A DNA stretch of 64,000 bases from Prosthecobacter fusiformis (GTDB lineage: Bacteria; Verrucomicrobiota; Verrucomicrobiia; Verrucomicrobiales; Verrucomicrobiaceae): positions 1-64,000 of the forward strand of contig NZ_SOCA01000014.1 in assembly GCF_004364345.1 (NCBI RefSeq). The letters are read 5' to 3'. Each line of letters begins with the position of its first letter. Position 1 is the stretch's first letter. The position numbers were made by a program, and so were the translations under genes. Below are positions 34,116-43,200 of this stretch, one piece after another. The notes under the pieces were generated by a model. The model worked only from the letters and a program-made list of their open reading frames with translations. It searched no databases and was not told the DNA's origin.

Positions 34116-35780
34116 TTATTCTCCCTTGCCTGCCAGGTGACGGGCCAGCTCGTAGTTATTGCGGAAAGCATCGCCCAAAGTCCGGGCGAGGCGGGTTTCA
34201 GCCACTTTATCACGGGAGCGGACGACTTGGGTGATGGAGCCGATGGCGGTATCGTACCGGACGTTGTTCAGTTCCTCAAAGGTCTGTGTGGCGCGCGGAG
34301 GCATCCCTGAGCGGACGAGGGCCTGCCAGGCCTCTTTTTGCTCCAGATGGGTATCCACACACATCACGCGGATGAGGAAACGCAGGGTGCTGAAGGCGGC
34401 GGCAGTCCACTCTGGATGGTAGGTGAAGGCTTTGGCCTGTTCATACGGCAGCTCAGCGGGATCACTCATGTGCGCCTGATGCTCCGGGGTATAAAAATCC
34501 TTCCGTGCGGCGAGGCGGCGTAACGCGCTGCGGACCGGGCCGCCGGGTGTGCCTGCACGGTAGGACCAGACCTTCTGCCCGGCATCGCTGAGCACGAACT
34601 CGATGAATGCGGTGGCCAATTCTGACTCGGGCGCACCGCGAAACATGCCAATGGGATCGACGCTGACGGAACTGCCTCCAACTGGCATGATGAAACGCAC
34701 CCGTGAGGTGCCATCGGGCCTCCTTGTTTCCTCCTCCGTGGAGCGCCCGTAATAATCAATGCACATGCCCGCTGCAGCATCGCCGCGTGCCACATCCAGG
34801 GGGATCTTGCTGGAGCTGTCGGCAAAGTAGCGTGAATTGGCACTGATGCGCTGGATCAGGTTGAGGCCCTTGCTCCAGCCTTCGTGAATGCCGGCGCTTT
34901 CGATCTCTTGCGGCGTTTTTAGATTTCCCGGATTTTGAGTCAGTCGGGTGATGGCCTCCTGCATTTCCTGCTGGATGAGCATTTCGAAAGCCTTGGTGAC
35001 GGTGCCGCTGCGGCCAGGATCGGCTAGGGCCAATTGGCCAAAGAGGCGCGGGTCTGCCAGATCACGCCACTGGGAGGGTTCTTTTTCGATGCCCAAGCGC
35101 TTGAGTACATCCCGGTTAAAGACGATGCCAAAGCTGGACAGGCAGCTCGCCACCCAGCGGTCTTTTGGATCGCGGAAAGGCTCGCCACTGACCATCTCCG
35201 GGATGCCTTTGTCACTGAACCATTCGGGGTGTGTTTTCTTCAGCTCGGCGATGCCGGTGCCGGGCTCGTTTTCGGCTACGAGGGTTCCTGATTCCGCCTG
35301 GATTTGGAGGTCATAGGCCCCGCCGCCGAAGAAGACATCCATGCCGATGCCGACGCGGGATTTTAGGAAAGCCTGGCGCGCCGGATCATCCGCCGGTGCT
35401 TTGGCATTCATGAAATTTTGCGCCGTCGCCGAGGTCCACTCCTTGCCCAGTTTGCGCGTCCAGTATTGCTGAAAGGCGGCGCTGTATTCGGACTTCAGCA
35501 TGACGGCGATTTCGGACGTCCCGCCGGGTACCCGCCAGTCCATGGCCACGGTTTCACCCGTCTTTTCCTTCCAATGCCGGACAAAGGCCTGGCCAAATTC
35601 CGCCCGCAGCCGCTCGGGATGCGGGGTGACGATGACCAACCTGCGGCTGGCGCTGGCGGAGGAGGCGGGCTGCGCAGGTTTCAGCAGAAAGGGCGCGAGC
35701 AGGGTGACCAGCAATGCCCCGACGATGGCGAGCTCCTTGCGCCAGCGTTTATGAAAAGGAGGGGCGGTTACGTCGGACAT
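34116..35780 (-). CDS. ABC-transporter substrate-binding protein, ferric-iron type
   Basis: 554 residues, longer than typical FbpA-like proteins (~340). The N-terminus is cytoplasmic-basic, then a membrane segment (~18-36, AIVGALLVTLLAPFLLKPAQ) without a clear cleavage site or lipobox Cys, so it may stay anchored. The binding-protein fold is recognised from L-V-I-V-T-P-H-P-E-R-L, the G-I-V-F-N-R-D-V-L-K hinge strand, D-P-R-L-F-G-Q-L-A-L-A-D-P, and V-S-V-D-P-I-G-M-F-R-G-A-P. The C-terminal ~120 residues are an extra helical region. Metal or sulfate/phosphonate-type anions are possible ligands; iron is inferred from the permease partner. Confidence 0.85.
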   Translation of the reverse strand: MSDVTAPPFHKRWRKELAIVGALLVTLLAPFLLKPAQPASSASASRRLVIVTPHPERLRAEFGQAFVRHWKEKTGETVAMDWRVPGGTSEIAVMLKSEYSAAFQQYWTRKLGKEWTSATAQNFMNAKAPADDPARQAFLKSRVGIGMDVFFGGGAYDLQIQAESGTLVAENEPGTGIAELKKTHPEWFSDKGIPEMVSGEPFRDPKDRWVASCLSSFGIVFNRDVLKRLGIEKEPSQWRDLADPRLFGQLALADPGRSGTVTKAFEMLIQQEMQEAITRLTQNPGNLKTPQEIESAGIHEGWSKGLNLIQRISANSRYFADSSSKIPLDVARGDAAAGMCIDYYGRSTEEETRRPDGTSRVRFIMPVGGSSVSVDPIGMFRGAPESELATAFIEFVLSDAGQKVWSYRAGTPGGPVRSALRRLAARKDFYTPEHQAHMSDPAELPYEQAKAFTYHPEWTAAAFSTLRFLIRVMCVDTHLEQKEAWQALVRSGMPPRATQTFEELNNVRYDTAIGSITQVVRSRDKVAETRLARTLGDAFRNNYELARHLAGKGE

Positions 35781-35919
35781 CAGCCCGTATCCAAGCGGAG
35801 TCTGGCCAGCAGGGCAATCCGGCTTTTCTCATCCCAGGCATGTTTTTAAAGAGCAGTGATTCCAAAAAAGAATCTTTTTCATCATCGCCAGGAGCCATCT
35901 TTTAGAGCAAAATACTTCC

Positions 35920-36297
35920 ATGCCAGCGTCCGATACCCAGCACGATATAGACATCGCCAAGGTCAGCCAGCGTTCCAAAGACATTGAGGACAAGCTGCCG
36001 AAGCTGAAACATTGGACGGAGCAGGGAAAGATCATCCTGGAGATGGTGAAGGATTACTGGGCAGGGCGTTATCGCGAGGTGCCGTATTGGGTCATCAGTG
36101 CCAGTGCCCTGGCCATGCTGTATGTGCTCAACCCTGCGGACGTGATCCCTGATGTGATCCTGGGCGTGGGGTATCTGGATGATGCCACCGTGGTGGCTTT
36201 TTGCCTGAAGCTCATTGATCGAGAGCTGGAAAAATACAAGGCATGGCAGGCGGCACAGAAGACCGGTCAGGGGAATGGCGTCATTGTGGACGTGTGA
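35920..36297 (+). CDS. YkvA/DUF1232-family protein
   Basis: 125 residues with the DUF1232 core at ~55-100: P-Y-W-V-I-S-A-S-A-L-A-M-L-Y-V-L-N-P-A-D-V-I-P-D-V-I-L-G-V-G-Y-L-D-D-A, where N-P-x-D-x-I-P-D and the following L-D-D-A are the family hallmark. A hydrophobic helix lies inside the motif and the N-terminal 45 residues are charged and helical. The family is widespread, membrane-associated and without a proven role. It is divergent from the ABC importer and precedes a DUF1501 gene on the same strand by 96 bases. Confidence 0.9.
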   Translation: MPASDTQHDIDIAKVSQRSKDIEDKLPKLKHWTEQGKIILEMVKDYWAGRYREVPYWVISASALAMLYVLNPADVIPDVILGVGYLDDATVVAFCLKLIDRELEKYKAWQAAQKTGQGNGVIVDV

Positions 36298-36393
36298 TTT
36301 CAACGGCGGTTGGATGGAATCCTCCATGGCTGAAAGCTGGCTTTGGCTGGCAAGGTAGGGTTATCTCGGGCGTATTATTCCTGACCGCCTGAA

Positions 36394-37809
36394 ATGAAAG
36401 CTCTCGATCCCACAGCCCATGCCTTGAGTGTGAACCGCCGTGCGTTTTTGACGCAGTCGGCCTATGGGCTGGGCGGCATGGCCTTGGCGGGACTTGCTCA
36501 ACAAGCCCAGGGCGGAGTGGCCGGAGCGATGCTGAAGCCACATCTGCCAGTGAAGGCGAAGCGGGTTATTTTTCTCTGCATGGCGGGCGGGCCATCGCAT
36601 CTGGAAACGTTCGATTGGAAGCCGAAGCTGAAGGAGCTGGATGGCAAGCCCTTCCCGGAATCGTTTACCAAAGGCCAGCAACTGGCCCAGCTCCAGGGTG
36701 CGGAATTGACCGCACGCGGTGCCTTTTGCGACTTCAAGAAATGGGGCCAGAGCGGCCAGGAGATCTCGGAGCTGTTTCCCAACATCGGCAGCATGGCTGA
36801 TGATCTATGCATCGTCCGCTCCATGCAGACGGAGCAGATCAACCATGACACGGCTCATGCCTTCATGAACACTGGCAGCATCATTAAAGGAAGGCCCAGC
36901 ATGGGCTCCTGGCTGCTGTATGGTCTGGGCTGTGAGACCAGTGATCTGCCGGGGTTTGTAGTACTGACTTCCGCCGGTAAATCCGGACAGCAACCGGTAT
37001 CCGCCCGGCAGTGGTCGGCGGGTATTCTGCCCAGCAAGTATCAGGGTATCCAGTTCCAGGCCAAAGGCCAGCCGGTGCATTATCTAGGCAGTCCAGACGG
37101 TGTCTGCCAGAGCACCCAGCGGCAGGTGGTGGAGGAAGTGCAGCGCCTGAATGGCATGTTGGCGGAGGAAAAGCTGGACCCAGAAATCCAGACCCGCATC
37201 GCCCAGTATGAAATGGCTTTTAAAATGCAGGCCAGTGTGCCGGACCTGACGGATGTGAAAAGCGAGCCGCAGCACATCCTGGATATGTATGGTGTGAAAG
37301 AGCCGGGGGATGGCAGCTTCGCGTCCAACTGTTTGTTAGCCCGCCGGATGGCGGAGCGCGGTGTGCGCATGATCCAGCTCTACCATCGTGCCTGGGATCA
37401 CCATGGCGGCATTGTGGATGGAATGAAATCCGCCGCTCTGGATGTGGACCGTGCCACGGCGGGCCTGATCAAAGACCTCAAACAGCGCGGCATGCTGGAT
37501 GATACGCTCATCCTGTGGGGTGGGGAATTTGGCCGTACGCCGATGGGGCAGGGGACGGGACGTGACCACCACATCCTGGCCTTCAATGTCTTCATGGCCG
37601 GGGGCGGGGTGAAGCCAGGTTTCAGCTACGGAGCCACGGATGAGCTGGGCTATCGCGCTGTGGAGGATGTCGTGCATGTGCACGATCTGCACACCACCAT
37701 GCTGCATCTGCTGGGCATTGATCACAAACGCCTGACGGTTAAATATCAAGGTCTGGACGTCCGCCTGACGGGAGTAGCAGGAAATCTGGTGAAGAAGCTG
37801 ATCGCCTGA
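36394..37809 (+). CDS. DUF1501 protein with Tat-type signal
   Basis: 471 residues. The N-terminus N-R-R-A-F-L-T-Q-S-A-Y-G-L-G-G-M-A is a twin-arginine signal, so it is exported folded. The DUF1501 domain (alkaline-phosphatase/sulfatase-like superfamily) is recognised by V-I-F-L-C-M-A-G-G-P-S-H-L-E-T-F-D, the H-D-T-A-H-A-F-M-N-T-G segment, Y-H-R-A-W-D-H-H-G-G and L-I-L-W-G-G-E-F-G-R-T-P-M-G-Q-G-T-G-R-D-H-H, which supplies metal-binding-type His/Asp residues. These proteins normally pair with PSD1 cytochromes; the nearest such gene (28936-32025) is several genes away and on the other strand. The reaction is not established. Confidence 0.93.
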   Translation: MKALDPTAHALSVNRRAFLTQSAYGLGGMALAGLAQQAQGGVAGAMLKPHLPVKAKRVIFLCMAGGPSHLETFDWKPKLKELDGKPFPESFTKGQQLAQLQGAELTARGAFCDFKKWGQSGQEISELFPNIGSMADDLCIVRSMQTEQINHDTAHAFMNTGSIIKGRPSMGSWLLYGLGCETSDLPGFVVLTSAGKSGQQPVSARQWSAGILPSKYQGIQFQAKGQPVHYLGSPDGVCQSTQRQVVEEVQRLNGMLAEEKLDPEIQTRIAQYEMAFKMQASVPDLTDVKSEPQHILDMYGVKEPGDGSFASNCLLARRMAERGVRMIQLYHRAWDHHGGIVDGMKSAALDVDRATAGLIKDLKQRGMLDDTLILWGGEFGRTPMGQGTGRDHHILAFNVFMAGGGVKPGFSYGATDELGYRAVEDVVHVHDLHTTMLHLLGIDHKRLTVKYQGLDVRLTGVAGNLVKKLIA

Positions 37810-37839
37810 TCTTTACATCCGGCCGGGTTCGGCGTCAGT

Positions 37840-38640
37840 ATGTCATTCATGCTGTGGCGCATTCTATCAGCGGTTGTGGTGCTCTTCTGGGCGGTGATGA
37901 CTGGACTCATCATCCGGGACACGTATTTCCCGGACCACTCGCGCTTCGCCGTGGTGCCGCCCAAGTTTGTCTTTGACCTCTTTCTGACGGAGGCTGCGGC
38001 GTTTAATAACACGCTGCATCTTTATCATGAAAAGGAAAAGATCGGCCATACCACCTTCACCATCAGGCGTGACGGGAATGTTGAGGAGGATGAGGAAGCG
38101 CCTGTGTATGCTGTGCTGGCTTCCGGCTCCATGGACTTGAAGGAATCCCAAATCGCGGGGCATGACGTCACCTACCGCCTGACGGGAGAGCTGGAGGATG
38201 CGGAGCGGTGGAGCAGCTTTGATCTGGAATTGAAGTCCGTTTCTGCGGATATGCAGGCCACGGTGATCTGGAAAACAGGGGATAAACTGCCTGCCATCGA
38301 AGTAAAAAAAGCAGGGCAACTGGTCATGAATACCCAGTTCATCCAGACCATGATGGCAATGAAGGGCGCGTTTGGCGGGGAAACGGACTGGCTGGCCCAG
38401 CTAACCAAAGTGCGGGAAGGTGCCCAGGCGATGCCGCTGAAAGCACGCGAGGGCATCATGGAACTGGCTGGCAAACAACGCCGTTGTTACATCGTCACCC
38501 TGGATGTTTTGCAGATGGAGGAGGTGCGTCTTTATTTTACTGAGGTGGGGGAACTGGCCCGCATCGAATTTCCCCAAGGATACCGTTTCATCGAGCCGAT
38601 GATGCACGGTCTAGAGCGGGGCATGAATACCCTGGAGTGA
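37840..38640 (+). CDS. Membrane-anchored protein of unknown function
   Basis: 266 residues. One N-terminal membrane helix (~8-28, ILSAVVVLFWAVMTGLIIRD) then a soluble, probably periplasmic domain of alternating strands (NTLHLYHEKEKIGHTTFTIR, DVTYRLTGELEDAERW, CYIVTLDVLQMEEVRLYFTE), without cysteines for haem or catalytic motifs I can name. The strand pattern resembles lipid- or outer-membrane-associated beta-sandwich domains, but no family is recognised. It starts 30 bases after the DUF1501 stop and converges on trmB with 7 bases between stops. Confidence 0.75.
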   Translation: MSFMLWRILSAVVVLFWAVMTGLIIRDTYFPDHSRFAVVPPKFVFDLFLTEAAAFNNTLHLYHEKEKIGHTTFTIRRDGNVEEDEEAPVYAVLASGSMDLKESQIAGHDVTYRLTGELEDAERWSSFDLELKSVSADMQATVIWKTGDKLPAIEVKKAGQLVMNTQFIQTMMAMKGAFGGETDWLAQLTKVREGAQAMPLKAREGIMELAGKQRRCYIVTLDVLQMEEVRLYFTEVGELARIEFPQGYRFIEPMMHGLERGMNTLE

Positions 38641-38647
38641 GTGGTGT

Positions 38648-39241
38648 TCAGGCAGCCTTCAATTGCCAGCGTGCGCGGTGGATGGTCCGGCCACTTTCTA
38701 ACCAGTGACTTTCAAAATCCGTGACGGGATAAAAGAAGGCGTCTTCCGGCCATTCCAGAAGCGCAAAGTCTGGTCGTGCGGCGAAGCTGGCCAGCGCGTC
38801 TTCATAATAAACGCGGTCGTCCGTTTTGAGCAGAAATTCCCCTCCCGGCTGGAGCACCCGCGCCAGGCCGTTGAGGAATTCATCCTGGTTCACCAAGCGG
38901 CGTGCCGCGTGTTTCTTTTTCGGCCACGGATCCGGGCACAGGAGATGCAGACGGGTCACGGAGGCGGCAGGCAGCAGCCAGCCGACGGTGTAGCCGCTCT
39001 CCAGGCGCATCACTTTTGCATTGGTGAGGCCCTTGCGGTCGATCTTGCGGCTGGTCTTGGAGACGCGGCCGAGCATGCGTTCCACGCCTAGATAATCACG
39101 GTCAGGATGCTCTGCCGCCATGCCCACCAGGAAGGTGCCGTCTCCACAGCCCAGCTCCACCTCCAGCAGGCGGGTGGCATCTGGGAAAATCTCGGCTGGC
39201 TGAAGTTCACGAAAATAATGAGGCGGGATAAAGAGAGACAT
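38648..39241 (-). CDS. trmB: tRNA (guanine-N7-)-methyltransferase
   Basis: 197 residues of the TrmB family (usual 210-240). S-adenosylmethionine site V-E-L-G-C-G-D-G-T-F-L-V at ~27-38, acidic loop Y-L-G-V-E-R, and the TrmB signature L-L-C-P-D-P-W-P-K-K-K-H-A-A-R-R-L-V-N that binds tRNA and the target base. It makes 7-methylguanosine at position 46 of many tRNAs. The N-terminus is short, starting MSLFIPPHYFRELQP, but an ATG at 39241 is the only good start. Single gene, convergent with the unknown membrane-anchored gene and divergent from superoxide dismutase. Confidence 0.92.
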   Translation of the reverse strand: MSLFIPPHYFRELQPAEIFPDATRLLEVELGCGDGTFLVGMAAEHPDRDYLGVERMLGRVSKTSRKIDRKGLTNAKVMRLESGYTVGWLLPAASVTRLHLLCPDPWPKKKHAARRLVNQDEFLNGLARVLQPGGEFLLKTDDRVYYEDALASFAARPDFALLEWPEDAFFYPVTDFESHWLESGRTIHRARWQLKAA

Positions 39242-39342
39242 TACGATTACAAATCAGCCGTGACTTTGACCGCAGTGCAACGTAATCCGTAATGCCGTGG
39301 CAATTGTCACCGTTTCACGAACCTGAAACTTACTATCCTACC

Positions 39343-40068
39343 ATGAATCGCCGCTTTTTCATTACCACCACTGGGGCTGCCGTCGCAGGCTCTTTCATCA
39401 GCACTGGAGCCCAGGCTGCCTCCGTCATCTCACTGGAGCAGGCACCCCTGCCATATCCCTCCGCCGCCCTGGAGCCGCACATTGATGCAGCTACGATGGA
39501 CATTCACTTTGGCAAACATCACGTGGCCTACATCACCAACCTGACCAAGGCCCTGGAAGGAACCAAGCTCTCGGGTGACAACGTGGTGAAGCTCATCACT
39601 GACCTGTCTAAAGTGCCTGAGGCATCCCGCATGGCCGTGCGTAATAACGGCGGCGGTCACGTGAACCACACTTGGTTCTGGCAGTGGATGGCCCCTGCGG
39701 GCAGCGGAGCCACCGCCCCTGAAGGCAAGCTGGGCGAGGCAATCCAGAGCACCTTTGGCAGCCTGGATGATTTCAAAAAACTTTTCGGTGAAGCCGGCAC
39801 GAAGCGCTTCGGCTCCGGCTGGGCCTGGCTGATCGTCAAGGCCGATGGCAAACTGGCCGTCACCTCCACGCCTAACCAGGACAATCCCCTCATGAAGGGC
39901 GTAGTGCCGGATACAGATCTGGGCACACCGATCCTGGGTCTGGATGTATGGGAGCACGCTTATTACCTGAAATATCAGAATAAGCGCCCGGACTACATCA
40001 CCGCCTGGTGGAATGTGGTGAACTGGGATGCCGTGGCCAAGGGCTATGCCGCCGCCAAGGAAGCCTAA
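39343..40068 (+). CDS. sodB: Fe/Mn superoxide dismutase with Tat-type signal
   Basis: 241 residues from ATG 39343. Residues 1-25 ([17 protein letters not shown] and A-Q-A) form a twin-arginine-type signal, unusual for this normally cytoplasmic family and fitting export with metal already inserted. The enzyme core is complete: metal ligand His55 in D-I-H-F-G-K-H-H, gateway Tyr63, N-H-T-W-F-W-Q-W, and the [11 protein letters not shown] ligands Asp and His. It dismutates superoxide to peroxide and oxygen, here probably in the periplasm. Fe versus Mn cannot be told with certainty, so the symbol is provisional. An open extension to 39292 would bury the signal and is rejected. Confidence 0.92.
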   Translation: MNRRFFITTTGAAVAGSFISTGAQAASVISLEQAPLPYPSAALEPHIDAATMDIHFGKHHVAYITNLTKALEGTKLSGDNVVKLITDLSKVPEASRMAVRNNGGGHVNHTWFWQWMAPAGSGATAPEGKLGEAIQSTFGSLDDFKKLFGEAGTKRFGSGWAWLIVKADGKLAVTSTPNQDNPLMKGVVPDTDLGTPILGLDVWEHAYYLKYQNKRPDYITAWWNVVNWDAVAKGYAAAKEA

Positions 40069-40074
40069 GAAGGC

Positions 40075-40147
40075 GATGAGGGGAATGGCTGAGGGAATCC
40101 AGGCGCATGGCCTGCTATTCAAGAATCTCACCATTCCCCTCTCATCC
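40075..40147. terminator. Long inverted repeat after superoxide dismutase, possible terminator
   Basis: AGGGGAATGG (40079-40088) pairs perfectly with CCATTCCCCT (40131-40140), extended by GATG/CATC across a two-base bulge. An inner hairpin with CAGGC/GCCTG arms sits in the loop near 40100. No U-tract follows, so it is either a factor-assisted terminator or a message-stabilising structure. The next gene begins about 65 bases further on. Confidence 0.45.
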
Positions 40148-40211
40148 CCCTAAAGTGGGGTGTGAGAGACTGTGAAATGTCTCGTCAGAGCGCGTTTAAA
40201 TCATCACACTG

Positions 40212-43200
40212 ATGATCACCATGACCCGCGCTCTTTCATTTCTTTTGTTTCCCGGCTTCCTGCTGGCCGCTGATGTCCCGGATGATGCCAAGGATGCCGC
40301 GCAGAATGACTCCACGCCTATCCCAAAGGTGACACCTCTGGTGAAGTGGACCTTTGACGCCAAAGAACCCGGCGTGCTGAAGGGCAAAGCCAGCATTGAT
40401 GCCACTGGGCCGCAGAAGCCGATCTATCCTGGTTTTCCCAAAGGGAACAAAGCGGCCGTTTTTACGGGCAAAGACAGCTATATTCAAGTCCGCGAGGCCG
40501 ACCTGCCAGAAACAAATCTGCGTTTTGTGCAAGGCGAGACGATCAGCATCGAGGCCTGGGTCAATGCTGAAGAACTGGGTAACGGCAAGTATGTCTATCT
40601 CGTCGGCAAAGGTCGTAACAAGGCCAAAGGCTTCACGGCCGAGAACCAGAACTGGGCGCTGCGCCTGAAGGGTGAAGATGGCGAAGCACGCCCCTGCTTC
40701 CTCTTCCGCAGCCGCAACAAAGCCGGTGCGGAAAATTATCACCGCTGGGTTTCCAAGGAAGGCTTCAGCCCCGGCTCCGGTTGGCATCACATCGCCGTGA
40801 CCTACACCTTTGGGAAACCGGAGACGATGAAGGCCTATGTGGACGGCAAGAAGACCCCCGGTGGTGTCTGGGACATCGCAGGCAAGTCCACCGAACCGCC
40901 GGTGAGTGATGCCGATGATGTCATGATCGGCACCGGCTACGGCGGCGGTTCAGGCAATACCCTGAACGGTGCCCTGGATGAAATCGCCATCTATCGCGAG
41001 ATCCTCCCGGAGGCCTTGCTGGCCCAGCGTTACCAGTTCCAGCCGCCACCACCAGCCATTGATGCCAAAAAACTGCCGAAGGGTCAGGTGCTGGTTCAGA
41101 TTTGTGAAGAAGGCGTGCCGCCGAAAAACTCCTGGCCTGCCATGCCTCCGACGGCCAGCGAGACCTACACGCTGGATGTCTTTGGCCTGTCTGAAGTGCC
41201 GCAGAAGTATGTGGAAACAGGTGTGCGCGGTGACCGCCCCATCCCCTATCTCCTTCGTGCTGCCTCGGTGGTGAATCTGCCTGCGGGCAAGCATCGCCTG
41301 CTGGTGCGTGGTCGCAGTGCCACCCGTCTGCACATTGATGGCAAGCCGTTCCTGGACCTCCCCTTTGCCCGTTCGGATACCGGCGGTCATGGCCGTGTGG
41401 CTGAGCAGGATGTTTACCTGAACCTGGGCCCCGACTTCCGTTTTGCACCTCCTGGGACTCAGGAAACCTGGGCGGAGTTTGAAACCAAGGGTGGTGAGCA
41501 TCTGTTCGTGATTGAAAGCATGATCGGTGGTGCTGTAGGCAGTGCCAGAAAGCGTCCTGAAACCGGTGAAACCGTGCTGGCCATTTCCTATGAAGGCAGT
41601 GAAAACTGGGAACTCATGAGCCCCGGTAAAACCAAGGTGGCCTACAATGACGTAGGCTGGACTGCCTATGAAAAGCAGCAGACAGCCCGCCTGACTGAGA
41701 TGAACGCCAAGCGCCGTGCTGAGGTGCGTGCCCAGCATGATGGCTACTGGAAAAAGCGTCGTGAAGCCGCTGCCGAGTGGCTGGCCAGCGCCCCTGCTGT
41801 GAAAGTGCCCGCACCGGTGAAAGGCTATCCTGTCAGCAATGAAGTGGACCTTTTTCTCAATGCCAAAATCGCTGCCGTTTCCTTCCAGTATTCTGCCGCC
41901 AAGAAGGATGGAGTGAACTTCTACAAAGAGGTGATGCCCATCCTGGAAGCGAACTGCTTTAGCTGCCACCAGGGCAGCAAGACCAAGGGTGATTTGAAGC
42001 TCGACTCCCTGGCAGATGCGCTGAAAGGCGGCGAATCCGACGGCCCTGCGATCGTCCCCGGCAAGCCTGAAAAAAGCTCTTTGCTCGCCCGCATCAGCAC
42101 CACCGATGAAGATTACATCATGCCTCCCAAGGGGCACCCGCTGAAGAAGGAACAGATTGACGTGATCCAGCGCTGGATCAGTGAAGGCGCCGTGTGGCCG
42201 GAGATGAATGTGGACCGCATCGAGATCACCGCCCTCAGCGATGACCTGGCCTTCCTGCGCCGTGTCACTCTGGATACCGTCGGCGTGGTGCCGACTCTGG
42301 AAGAAATCTCCGCCTTCACCGCAGACACCTCCAAGGACAAGCGCGCCAAAGTCATTGAACGCCTCCTTTCCGACAAACGCTGGGCCGACAAATGGATGGG
42401 CTACTGGCAGGATGCCCTGGCGGAAAATCCGAACATCCTGAATCCTACGCTGAACAACACTGGCCCCTTCCGCTGGTATCTGCATGAAGCCTTGGAGGAC
42501 GACCGCCCCATGGACCTCGTGGTGACAGAACTCCTGCAAATGAAAGGCAGCGAGCGCTTCGGTGGCCCTGCCGGATTTGGCACCGCCTCCGGCAATGACG
42601 TGCCCATGGCGGCCAAAGGCACCATCATCAGCACCGCCTTCCTCGGTGTCGAAATGAAGTGCGCACGCTGCCATGATGCTCCTGCTCACAAGAGCCTGCA
42701 GCAGGACCTCTTCGAACTGGCCGCCATGCTGCAAATGAAAGCAGTGGACGTGCCCAAGACCAGCAGCGTGCCCATGGACAAGCTGCATGAAGGCGGCCGC
42801 AAGCCCCTCATCCAGGTCACTCTGCAACCAGGGACCAAAGTGGACCCCGCCTGGCCGTTTGAAGAATTTGCTCCAGCCTCCGTCGCCGATACGCTGGCCC
42901 AGGATCCCAAGGATTCCCGTGACCGCCTCGCCACCCTCATCACAGCTCCGCAGAATGAGCGCTTTGCCCAGGTCATCGCCAACCGCCTCTGGCAGCAGTT
43001 CATGGGGCGTGGCATTGTGGAGCCCGTGGAAGATTGGGAAAAGGGCAAGCCTTCTCATCCTGAACTCATCCAGTGGTTAGGCCGTGAGTTTGTGCGCGGT
43101 GGTTACAGCATGAAAAATCTCTCCCGCATCATCCTCAGTTCCCACGCCTATCAGCGTGCCACGGATTCGAAGCTCACGGCCACCAGCCCGCTCTTCGCCT

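Noticed and set aside
40950-43058. 702-codon antisense open frame under the large cytochrome
   Set aside because: It is a shadow of the sense gene's codon use; the sense strand has clear haem motifs and domains.
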